A stretch of DNA of 10,502 nucleotides from Thermoplasmata archaeon (GTDB lineage: Archaea > Thermoplasmatota > Thermoplasmata > Halarchaeoplasmatales > Halarchaeoplasmataceae). Below are positions 1 to 5,953 of this stretch, one piece after another. Both the position numbers and the translations under genes were made by a program. Location: assembly GCA_019594025.1 (NCBI GenBank), contig JAFDUB010000060.1:1-10502 (forward strand), written 5' to 3'. The notes beneath the pieces are model-generated. The model worked only from the letters and a program-made list of their open reading frames with translations. It was not told the DNA's origin and did no database searches. Positions within the stretch are counted from its first letter, which is position 1, and the number at the start of each line of letters is the position of its first letter.

Positions 1-1224
1 GAGGTGATAATATTGGGCCCGGATAAAAGCATCATCGGAACCGGACCGGCCTATAAAGACGGAGAGACTTTGATTACTGCAAATAGGGGGAAGGGAATTA
101 AGGTAAGATGGAAGGTCTCTAAAAACCACCCTGATAATAGAAGGCAAACATGGGAGGAGGCAATCAAAGCTAACCGGGATTTGATAGAAAAAAAGGTGGA
201 GGAAGGAATTGAATTCATCTTGTCAAAGATCGACGAATGCAATCTACCTTACGCGGTATCCTACAGCGGAGGAAAAGATTCCTTAGCGGTCCTGCATCTG
301 GTAATGGACGCCGGTCTTAAGCCGGATATATTGTTTGTGGACACCGGTATAGAGCTGCCCGAAACTCTGGATAACGTAGCAGAGGTTACTAACAAACATA
401 ATCTGAATCTGCTGAAAGCGGATTCTCGTGACGGTTACTGGAATAACGTTCGACACTTCGGCCCTTCAGCAAGAGACTATCGCTGGTGCTGCAAGACCTG
501 TAAACTGGGGCCTACCGGTTTGTTGATAAAAAAACACTTCTCCGACGGTTTACTTTCTTTCATCGGTCAAAGGCGGTACGAATCTCAGAATCGAATGGAC
601 CACGGAGACACATGGACGAATCCATGGGTCCCGGGACAGATCGGGGCATCTCCGATTCAAGACTGGACGGCACTGCATGTATGGTTATATCTATTCATGA
701 AGGACGCAAGCTACAATCCGTGGTACGAAAAAGGATTCGAACGTATTGGATGCTGGGTCTGCCCGGCATCGGATCTAGCGGAGCTCGAATTATTAAAAAA
801 GGAGTTCGAAGGATACGAACGATTGGAAGAGACTCTAGAGCACTATCGGAAGAAAAGGGGACTACCTCACGAGTGGGTTGAACTTGGACTGTGGAGGTGG
901 TTGAACGTTCCCAAAGAACTTATGGACATGATAGAAGTGGAAGAAAGTGTGTCACAGCAGAGACTTACTTTGAATGATAAGGACCCAGGTCATCCACTGC
1001 TGAAGGTGTTAGGAGAAAATAGAAGCAAGAAGGACGTTTTAAGCATTCAAATGAGAATCGACTACTGCAGTGAGTGCGGCGTGTGTGTAGCCGCCTGTCC
1101 GGAAGACGCTCTTTACTTGGAAGACGGTATCAACATTCACGAGGAAAGATGCAACAGCTGTAGAAGATGCCTGAACAAATGCCCGGTTATCGAATATACA
1201 CCCAGAGCCTTCACAGACCTTTGA
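1..1224 (+). CDS. PAPS/APS reductase-like protein fused to a 2[4Fe-4S] ferredoxin domain (5' end missing)
   Basis: Residues are numbered from the GTG at base 4. The PP-loop SYSGGKDS (86-93) marks an adenylyl-binding ATP-pyrophosphatase fold of the PAPS reductase family (COG0175). A double cysteine, C162-C163, and a later C250-x2-C253 match the CC...CxxC pattern that holds a [4Fe-4S] cluster in APS reductases. The C-terminus has two ferredoxin motifs: C355, C358, C361, C365 and C383, C386, C389, C393. The protein could therefore carry three clusters and pass electrons within one chain to a sulfonucleotide or similar substrate. The substrate is not known; archaeal fusions of this type are poorly characterised. 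The reading frame is open through base 1, and residues 1-35 resemble the end of the PUA-like domain that precedes the PP-loop domain in relatives. I therefore treat the gene as cut by the left edge. Its 3' end overlaps trm1 by 14 bases, tail to tail. Confidence 0.85.
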   Translation, partial: EVIILGPDKSIIGTGPAYKDGETLITANRGKGIKVRWKVSKNHPDNRRQTWEEAIKANRDLIEKKVEEGIEFILSKIDECNLPYAVSYSGGKDSLAVLHLVMDAGLKPDILFVDTGIELPETLDNVAEVTNKHNLNLLKADSRDGYWNNVRHFGPSARDYRWCCKTCKLGPTGLLIKKHFSDGLLSFIGQRRYESQNRMDHGDTWTNPWVPGQIGASPIQDWTALHVWLYLFMKDASYNPWYEKGFERIGCWVCPASDLAELELLKKEFEGYERLEETLEHYRKKRGLPHEWVELGLWRWLNVPKELMDMIEVEESVSQQRLTLNDKDPGHPLLKVLGENRSKKDVLSIQMRIDYCSECGVCVAACPEDALYLEDGINIHEERCNSCRRCLNKCPVIEYTPRAFTDL

Positions 1225-2278
1225 ATACATCTACAACTGTTTTTGAATCAGCCTCCGTTTTAAATCCGGTGGGGGAAAAGTGTGTTTGAGAAGTTGGACG
1301 ACCAGCCCTTTGAAGTGCCTTTATTATCTTTTTTAGCCTCGGTGGCGATTTAACTAAAAAGCTGCTCAGCACATTTGTATCATAAAAGAATGGGGGTAAA
1401 GAACTTTCAGATATCCATGTATCTATTAGTTCTTCGTCCAAAGTACCTACCGGTTCCAAACGACTGATTAGATTCGCATCGAACAAAGAACCAGCCCATA
1501 AAGGACCTGCCTCGTTACCCTCTTCCCAACTATAACGGGAGAAATCGTACTTATTTAGTTGAGCAAGGGCTTTGTCGGCGTCGGCAGCACTTTCGTTGAT
1601 CTCCAGGTATGTCCTAAAGTGATGTCCGTCGTAGTACGAAAGTAGAGGGACTGCACCTCGTCCATACCTAGCAGCCTCCCGGACACAGTATCCAATCAAT
1701 ATGCGTAAGCCTAGCTCATGACAGCACCAGTTGTTCTTTGGAACGGAGGAATAACGCCGTACACATTTTTGTTTGTACGTACCGCAGAGAACGGCGGTAT
1801 CCGTGGCCGTGACCGCAACGACTCCTCCGCGAGATACGAATCTAGCGGCGAGGGGATAAAAGGGAATAGGTGTTCCGAAGGGGTCGATATCAACATAATC
1901 GTACTTGTATCGGTTGTTCAGCATGTGGCTTTCTATCGACTCCTGTTTTACTTTGGCTTCAACATCCGTGTTTTCAATATTTTTTTTAATTAACTCTACG
2001 GCCTCTTTGGAAAGGTCGAGCATTACCACCTCTTCCGCTTCTGTCTCATCGGCGATCCTTACACCCCTTGCACCGGAGGCGGACATACCATCTAGTATTC
2101 GTTTTCCCCCGGCACTCCAACCACGTAAAAATGATACGGATATATCTCTATTCAATTCCATAGCCGGATTGAAAAAAACACCGTTTCCCACACCTTTAGG
2201 CCCCTTTCCATCTTGATAGGGTGGAACTATTAAATCGGTATCTCCTTCTTTGATTGTGACGTAGTTCACGTCTTTCAT
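1211..2278 (-). CDS. trm1: tRNA (guanine26-N2)-dimethyltransferase Trm1
   Basis: The product (355 residues) belongs to the Trm1 family, SAM-dependent enzymes that methylate N2 of G26 at the hinge of tRNA. Visible signs are FFNPAM (35-40), the SAM-binding segment DGMSASGARGVR (63-74), the motif DIDPFGTP (130-137), the stretch following it with TATDTAVLCG (157-166), and the C-terminal SPTGFKTEA (335-343). The length is a little below the usual 370-400. The missing part corresponds to the Cys-rich zinc-binding insertion normally just before the GPLW motif (258-261 here); there is no cysteine between 199 and the end. The ATG overlaps the stop of the upstream NTPase gene as ATGA (bases 2275-2278), so the two are probably translated together from one transcript. 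The start agrees with the family N-terminus (EGDTDLIVP). The 3' end runs 14 bases into the convergent reductase gene. Confidence 0.95.
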   Translation of the reverse strand: MKDVNYVTIKEGDTDLIVPPYQDGKGPKGVGNGVFFNPAMELNRDISVSFLRGWSAGGKRILDGMSASGARGVRIADETEAEEVVMLDLSKEAVELIKKNIENTDVEAKVKQESIESHMLNNRYKYDYVDIDPFGTPIPFYPLAARFVSRGGVVAVTATDTAVLCGTYKQKCVRRYSSVPKNNWCCHELGLRILIGYCVREAARYGRGAVPLLSYYDGHHFRTYLEINESAADADKALAQLNKYDFSRYSWEEGNEAGPLWAGSLFDANLISRLEPVGTLDEELIDTWISESSLPPFFYDTNVLSSFLVKSPPRLKKIIKALQRAGRPTSQTHFSPTGFKTEADSKTVVDVFKGL

Positions 2279-2823
2279 CTCTTGAGCTCTTCTTTTATGA
2301 GTTCGACAACTTTGTAGGGCAGTAAGTCCTTGTTTATCTCGGTCAATTCAAGTATCCTCACATCATCTCTGCGTCTGACATCTTGAAGGAGAGGATTTCT
2401 GGATTTTTTATGAAAAGTTAGGATTAGTGGTTTATCCATGTTGAGGGCATTTTTAACGACAGTGTTGAATTTATCGCTTTTTACCATCATCTTTCCTGCT
2501 TCATCAACTAAAACGACATCCTCCTCCATCGATGCTCGTTCAATGGCTTTCACTCCCACCTGCTCTAAAGCATCTAAATCCACTTTGTAACCATTAACCT
2601 CCAAAGAGGTGTCGATGTGTAAATGAGCGAACACCGCTTTCTCCTTTGTTCGCCAATCCATCACCTGAAATCCTACCTGTCTATTATCCTCAAAGATGGG
2701 GTCGGTTAACATTCCACCCACAGAAATTCCCTCATTATTAAGCATGTTAATAATCCGTATTAAAGTGTCAGTTTTTCCAAGACCAAGAGTACCGCTGATA
2801 CCTATCTTCAAGCTTCTTGCCAT
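2275..2823 (-). CDS. THEP1-like nucleoside-triphosphatase (P-loop NTPase)
   Basis: The product (182 residues) fits the archaeal NTPase/THEP1 family (COG1618) in length and layout; members hydrolyse NTPs in vitro but their cellular role is unclear. The Walker A loop is GTLGLGKT (11-18) near the N-terminus and the Walker B segment is VVLVDEAGKM (103-112). The last third contains LILTFHKKSRNP, in the position where relatives have a conserved strand and basic segment. The P-loop is slightly unusual: family members commonly read GxPGxGKTT, and here Leu replaces Pro and Asp follows the Thr. Key Gly, Lys and Thr residues are kept, so activity is expected. The ATG has a ribosome site AGGAGT at 2838-2833. 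It is the first gene of a pair with trm1 (ATGA overlap), which hints at an RNA or nucleotide role, but that is inference from position only. Confidence 0.8.
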   Translation of the reverse strand: MARSLKIGISGTLGLGKTDTLIRIINMLNNEGISVGGMLTDPIFEDNRQVGFQVMDWRTKEKAVFAHLHIDTSLEVNGYKVDLDALEQVGVKAIERASMEEDVVLVDEAGKMMVKSDKFNTVVKNALNMDKPLILTFHKKSRNPLLQDVRRRDDVRILELTEINKDLLPYKVVELIKEELKR

Positions 2824-2832
2824 CTTTATCTT

Positions 2833-2870
2833 ACTCCTAATAGTCCTTCTAATTAAAATAATTATTTATG
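2833..2870 (-). promoter_or_regulatory. Promoter and ribosome site of the NTPase-trm1 pair
   Basis: On the minus strand the 60-base gap after mptD reads CATAAATAAT at 2870-2861, a TATA-like box. A transcript start would fall near 2840, just before AGGAGT (2838-2833), which is about 9 bases from the ATG at 2823. This suggests the pair has its own promoter and is not only read through from mptD. The region is generally AT-rich, so the exact box is uncertain. Confidence 0.45.
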
Positions 2871-2883
2871 GAATTTGAGAGAT

Positions 2884-3270
2884 TCACTTAATAAACTCGA
2901 TATACATAAGAGGATAATTTAATTCCTCAATATATTTGAGTCTTCCCTTTGCCTTGATGCCTTTGTATTCCACTTCTACGCTTGCATCCAGCATGTCACC
3001 AGAGAGAGTAGTATAATCGTGGAATACCGAATTCGTGCATCTTTCCAATCCCTTCGGTATTATGTGCACCTTTGCACGTTTAACGAAGGCCTGCCTTTCC
3101 GTAGTTTTCTCGATAGCCCTTTCCAGCACTTCTATATTTTCGCTGCTTACTGGCGCACCCACGAATTGATGAAAAAGTGCTCCTAATTTTATGCCTAGTT
3201 CAAATGCGGCCCTTTCTCTTTCACCGCAGTCGAAGTACTTATCCGCTATCTCTTCCATGTTTCCTTCCAT
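2884..3270 (-). CDS. mptD: Archaeal dihydroneopterin aldolase MptD
   Basis: The product (128 residues from the ATG at 3270) matches the small archaeal MptD family (DUF381). The family cleaves 7,8-dihydroneopterin to 6-hydroxymethyl-7,8-dihydropterin and glycolaldehyde, a step toward methanopterin or folate-type cofactors. The signature is FELGIKLGALFHQFVGAPV (23-41). Its Glu24 and His34 have the ten-residue spacing I recall for the catalytic Glu and His of the Methanocaldococcus enzyme. VHIIPKG and the C-terminal LNYPLMYIEFI also fit the family. The frame extends upstream to 3315, but that extra segment lies inside pssA and is not family-like. ATG 3270 follows GGTGGTTGG (about 3287-3279); ATG 3258 (MEEIADKYF), preceded by GGAAGG, is a close alternative. 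Either start overlaps the end of pssA (25 or 13 bases), indicating coupling to the lipid genes upstream. Confidence 0.85.
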   Translation of the reverse strand: MEGNMEEIADKYFDCGERERAAFELGIKLGALFHQFVGAPVSSENIEVLERAIEKTTERQAFVKRAKVHIIPKGLERCTNSVFHDYTTLSGDMLDASVEVEYKGIKAKGRLKYIEELNYPLMYIEFIK

Positions 3271-3989
3271 ATATATCCAACCACCAACGGTCCTATTATG
3301 ATGTATGAGATGCACGATAGTAGTGCAACGAAAAGTAATATAGTTCCAGAAGCATAACTACTTTTCGTAAATAATATACCAATAACAGATATCAGCAATA
3401 CAAAACCTCCGGTTACCAACAATTCCCATCTCCGGAATTTTGGATACTTAAAGCCGGTGTATAAAAGCAGAGAAAGTAGGAAAGTAGTCGTAAAAACAAT
3501 TGATTTATTCAGAGTCCCGTTGGTACCCAGCAGCGTTGTTAATAAAACCATCACCAAGGCTAAAACCGGTACGGGAAGGCCGTTATAATAGTGAGAACTA
3601 CTTTCCCTGTCTGCGAACCTAGAAAGACGAAGAACACCAAAAAACACGAGTATCACAGGAACAGCGGTTGCAGCGGCATTAGCTGGGGATACCCACGCAC
3701 GACCCAATGATTTATCATAGTACATGGTGTAAACCAATAAAGCAGGAGCGAAACAAAAGGAGATGGAATCGGAAAACAAATCCAGGTAAGCCCCCATCTC
3801 ATGGGCGGTACCCATGTACCTAGCGATCATACCGTCAACTCCGTCGACAACAATACATACGACGATAAGTATTGACGCTTCAAATAATCTGCCGTCAACA
3901 ACGTATGTAATTGCCAAAAATCCTAATATCCCGTTGAAAAGAGTTATCATATCCGCTAAGGTGAGCTTGTTATGAGTTTTCAAGACCAC
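3246..3989 (-). CDS. pssA: Archaetidylserine synthase (CDP-alcohol phosphatidyltransferase)
   Basis: This integral membrane protein (247 residues) joins L-serine to CDP-archaeol to give archaetidylserine. The CDP-alcohol phosphatidyltransferase motif D-x2-DG-x2-AR-x8-G-x3-D-x3-D is complete: D49, D52-G53, A56-R57, G66, D70, D74. These are the metal and CDP ligands. Hydrophobic stretches follow along the chain (for example around 86-96, 105-122, 140-154 and 190-245), giving roughly seven to eight membrane segments as in the PssA family. Serine rather than glycerol or inositol as acceptor is inferred from the adjacent decarboxylase. The start is a GTG at 3989 overlapping the decarboxylase stop by 10 bases, with AAAGGTTGGT just before it; a TTG at 3983 is possible. 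The N-terminal LADMITLFNGILG fits the family's usual start into the first membrane helix. Confidence 0.9.
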   Translation of the reverse strand: MVLKTHNKLTLADMITLFNGILGFLAITYVVDGRLFEASILIVVCIVVDGVDGMIARYMGTAHEMGAYLDLFSDSISFCFAPALLVYTMYYDKSLGRAWVSPANAAATAVPVILVFFGVLRLSRFADRESSSHYYNGLPVPVLALVMVLLTTLLGTNGTLNKSIVFTTTFLLSLLLYTGFKYPKFRRWELLVTGGFVLLISVIGILFTKSSYASGTILLFVALLSCISYIIIGPLVVGYIWKETWKR

Positions 3990-4579
3990 ACACCAACCTT
4001 TGTTTCGCCGGCCCGGACTATATCTCCTTCGTTAACTACGATGGAGGCGGAAGAAGGAAGTTCGACCCGTACTCTAGAACCGAATCTTATCATCCCTATA
4101 CGTTGACCTTTCTTTATTTTATCTCCCTTTGAAACATAGGGCACGATTCTCCTGGCAAAGATACCTGCAATTTGAATAATACGGACAACTCCTTGAGAGC
4201 TCTCTAACACAAGTTCCAGCCGTTCGTTCTTGACCGCTTCGTCGCTGTAAGCTGGAGAATGTTTTCCCGGGTAATGAGTTATGGAAATCACCCTTCCCGA
4301 TACTGGACTGCGATTCACATGAACGTTGGTGACACTCATAAATACATCGAATGACCGGGGAGTAACTTTTACCACCTTACCGTCAGCCGGACAGACGATA
4401 CCCTCTGCAATATCTCTTTTTGGATCTCTGAAGAAGCAAGCTGTAAACAGAAGCAGCGCTAAGAAAAGAAGACAAAGTGAGATAAAAAAAGAATTACCGG
4501 TATAGATAAAGAGTAATAATGAGATCAACGAAGGGAACATCATCAACATCAGCAATTTCCCTGCACCTTCAGCTATCAT
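3980..4579 (-). CDS. asd: Archaetidylserine decarboxylase (short PSD-type, pyruvoyl enzyme)
   Basis: The product (199 residues) matches the short archaeal/bacterial phosphatidylserine decarboxylase-related family, which turns archaetidylserine into archaetidylethanolamine. Two hydrophobic segments (about 8-26 and 29-48) anchor it to the membrane, followed by FFRDP (49-53). Conserved motifs are PADG (64-67), VHVNR (86-90), NER (118-120), QIAG (136-139), ARR (142-144) and FGSRV (166-170). By family knowledge, self-cleavage occurs between Gly167 and Ser168, leaving a large beta chain and a small alpha chain whose N-terminal serine becomes the pyruvoyl group. All key positions are present. It is the first gene of the asd-pssA-mptD set and its stop overlaps pssA. 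No ribosome site is visible before the ATG; the preceding 20 bases are pyrimidine-rich. Confidence 0.92.
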   Translation of the reverse strand: MIAEGAGKLLMLMMFPSLISLLLFIYTGNSFFISLCLLFLALLLFTACFFRDPKRDIAEGIVCPADGKVVKVTPRSFDVFMSVTNVHVNRSPVSGRVISITHYPGKHSPAYSDEAVKNERLELVLESSQGVVRIIQIAGIFARRIVPYVSKGDKIKKGQRIGMIRFGSRVRVELPSSASIVVNEGDIVRAGETKVGVWS

Positions 4580-4583
4580 ATTA

Positions 4584-4603
4584 GAAAGGAAAAAAGAAAG
4601 GGG
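4584..4603 (-). terminator. Pyrimidine tract between ftsZ1 and asd; possible T-rich terminator
   Basis: The 44-base gap between ftsZ1 and asd contains, on the minus strand, a 20-base run made only of C and T, including TTTTTT. Archaeal transcription often ends at T-rich stretches without a hairpin, so this could partly end the ftsZ1 transcript. ATATATCC at about 4623-4616, over the ftsZ1 stop, could serve as a TATA box for asd, with a start near 4594. Read-through from ftsZ1 remains equally possible. Confidence 0.3.
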
Positions 4604-4623
4604 TTAAGGACTTTTTGGATATA

Positions 4624-5760
4624 TCAGCCTACCAGATCTATGTTTCCGTCCAAGGTAGCTCCATAGGAACTTTTGGCAAATTCTTCGGTGTCGGAATGTA
4701 CGTTGGTTATCACTAAAAGTATCTTGATGGTGTTCTTTAAATACGGTTCCACGTTACATCCCCAAATTATTCTTGCGTCTTTAGATATACGCTCGTTGAC
4801 CAGGTTAGCTGCCCTCTCGGCCTCGCTGACCGTCATATCGGGTCCACCTGAAACTCGTATCAAAGCTCCCTTGGATTCGCTGACGTCAATATCTCCTAGT
4901 AACGGTGAACCAAGAGCTTGTGAAACCGCATCCTCTACACGGGTGTTAGGATTATCTGAATCGCCGATACCGATCATTGCAAGTCCGCCTTCGTCCATTA
5001 TTGTACGAACATCGTTGTAATCTAAGTTGACCAGTCCGGGCTTTGTGATTATCTCTGTTATGCCCTTTATAGATTCCATCAGTATCTCGTCTGCCACTTT
5101 AAAGGCAGCATCCAAAGGCAGGTTGGGAACGAGCTCTAATAAACGATCGTTGGGGATGATCACTGTAGTGTCACAGTGTTGCTCCATTTTCATCAATCCT
5201 CTCTTGGCGTTCTTCATACGTTCTCTTCCTTCGGCCTGGAAAGGCATGGTTACGAATCCCATGGTTAGAGCACCTTCTTCTTTTGCCATCTGAGAAATCA
5301 CCGGGATAGAACCAGTTCCAGTGCCTCCACCCAATCCTGCAGTTAGGAAGACGATATCAGCTTTTTCAACGTAATTTTCCAGCTCCTTTTTTGCTTCGAG
5401 AGTGGATTCTTCCCCTACCTCGGGCCGGGCACCTGCACCCAACCCACGGGTAATGTTCTTCCCCAATAGGACTTTCTTCTGAGCGTGAGTCTGCAAAAGA
5501 TGATTGGCGTCGGTATTACAGGCGATGAGTTCTGCACCAGTGATACCTTCTTGTGTCAGACGATCGATTGTGTTTGAGCCTCCACCACCGCAGCCGAAGA
5601 TACGTATCCTTACGTCCAATGTTTCTACTAGCTGACGAAGTTCCTCATCTTCCGGTGCCTCTTCCATCTCTTCAATTCGTTCTTTTTTCAGACCGGTTTC
5701 TTCTTCCTTTTTTTTCTTATCCAAAGCTTTGTTAATTATAGACTCCATATTGGATCCCAT
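4624..5760 (-). CDS. ftsZ1: Cell division GTPase FtsZ1 (archaeal)
   Basis: The product (378 residues) is a tubulin-fold GTPase that polymerises at mid-cell. The GTP-binding loop GCGGGGSN (56-63), the tubulin signature GGGTGTG (144-150), and the T7 synergy loop N245-x-D247-x2-D250, which completes the active site of the neighbouring subunit, are all intact. I call FtsZ1 rather than FtsZ2 from the N-terminus MESIINKAL, the wording around IKGITEIITKPGLVN and VRTIMDEGG, and IIWG near the end. In haloarchaea FtsZ1 scaffolds division and FtsZ2 drives constriction. Residues 10-45 are a charged linker. No C-terminal tail motif is recognised. ATG 5760 gives MGSN before the family start; ATG 5748 (MESII) is more typical and may be the true start. 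It is the first gene of a leftward run followed by lipid genes and is divergent from deoxyhypusine synthase. Confidence 0.95.
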   Translation of the reverse strand: MGSNMESIINKALDKKKKEEETGLKKERIEEMEEAPEDEELRQLVETLDVRIRIFGCGGGGSNTIDRLTQEGITGAELIACNTDANHLLQTHAQKKVLLGKNITRGLGAGARPEVGEESTLEAKKELENYVEKADIVFLTAGLGGGTGTGSIPVISQMAKEEGALTMGFVTMPFQAEGRERMKNAKRGLMKMEQHCDTTVIIPNDRLLELVPNLPLDAAFKVADEILMESIKGITEIITKPGLVNLDYNDVRTIMDEGGLAMIGIGDSDNPNTRVEDAVSQALGSPLLGDIDVSESKGALIRVSGGPDMTVSEAERAANLVNERISKDARIIWGCNVEPYLKNTIKILLVITNVHSDTEEFAKSSYGATLDGNIDLVG

Positions 5761-5790
5761 CCATTTGTTGTCCCGCTATCTAATTAGAAG

Positions 5791-5798
5791 TATTTAAG
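5791..5798 (-). promoter_or_regulatory. TATA-like box of ftsZ1
   Basis: The minus strand reads CTTAAATA here. A transcript start about 26 bases downstream would fall near 5769, giving a leader of about 9 bases to ATG 5760 or 21 bases to ATG 5748. No Shine-Dalgarno sequence precedes either start, consistent with a leaderless or short-leader message. Confidence 0.45.
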
Positions 5799-5841
5799 AG
5801 TTGTTCTCTATCTGCCCAAAAAGATGACGATTATTACCATC

Positions 5842-5907
5842 TCGTCCTACGATAGTAACAAAAAATCGCGTTTTACGTCCGACATAAATTAAAATTCGTC
5901 TGACGAA
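5842..5907. promoter_or_regulatory. Three spaced imperfect-to-perfect palindromes, candidate operator array
   Basis: Three 11-base sites fit the consensus WCGTCYKACRW: TCGTCCTACGA (5842-5852), ACGTCCGACAT (5875-5885) and TCGTCTGACGA (5896-5906). The third is perfectly symmetric and extends to TTCGTC-T-GACGAA (5895-5907); the first two have one mismatched pair each. The centres (5847, 5880, 5901) are 33 and 21 bases apart, close to three and two helical turns. A half-site TGACGA lies at 5825-5830, 22 bases further left. This looks like a binding array for a dimeric regulator serving deoxyhypusine synthase, ftsZ1 or both. No regulator is identified. Confidence 0.4.
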
Positions 5908-5922
5908 ACTTTCACCATCAAA

Positions 5923-5930
5923 TTTTTATC
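5923..5930 (+). promoter_or_regulatory. TATA-like box of deoxyhypusine synthase
   Basis: TTTTTATC is centred about 26 bases before 5953, so transcription would start at or next to the ATG at 5954, giving a leaderless message. This fits the lack of any Shine-Dalgarno sequence before that ATG. A second AT-rich candidate, ATAAATTA at 5884-5891, lies among the palindromes and would give a start near 5914. Confidence 0.4.
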
Positions 5931-5953
5931 ACACTAGGTTTTCGAGTTCAAAG

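Noticed and set aside
1..15. GAGGTGAT at the left edge looks like a Shine-Dalgarno sequence for a TTG start at 13, or a GTG start at 4.
   Set aside because: The frame is open through base 1 and the encoded EVIILGPD...GTGPAY...NRGKGIKVR reads like the end of the PUA-like domain of relatives, so a gene cut by the edge is more likely.
1718..2216. Open frames opposite trm1, and similar ones opposite ftsZ1, pyrI, pyrB and the coiled-coil gene.
   Set aside because: They lie antisense to strongly recognised proteins, show no family features, and have compositions expected of reverse-strand shadows.
3271..3315. Upstream ATG at 3315 that would lengthen MptD by 15 residues.
   Set aside because: The extra segment lies wholly within pssA, is not family-like, and the ATG at 3270 has a better upstream ribosome site.
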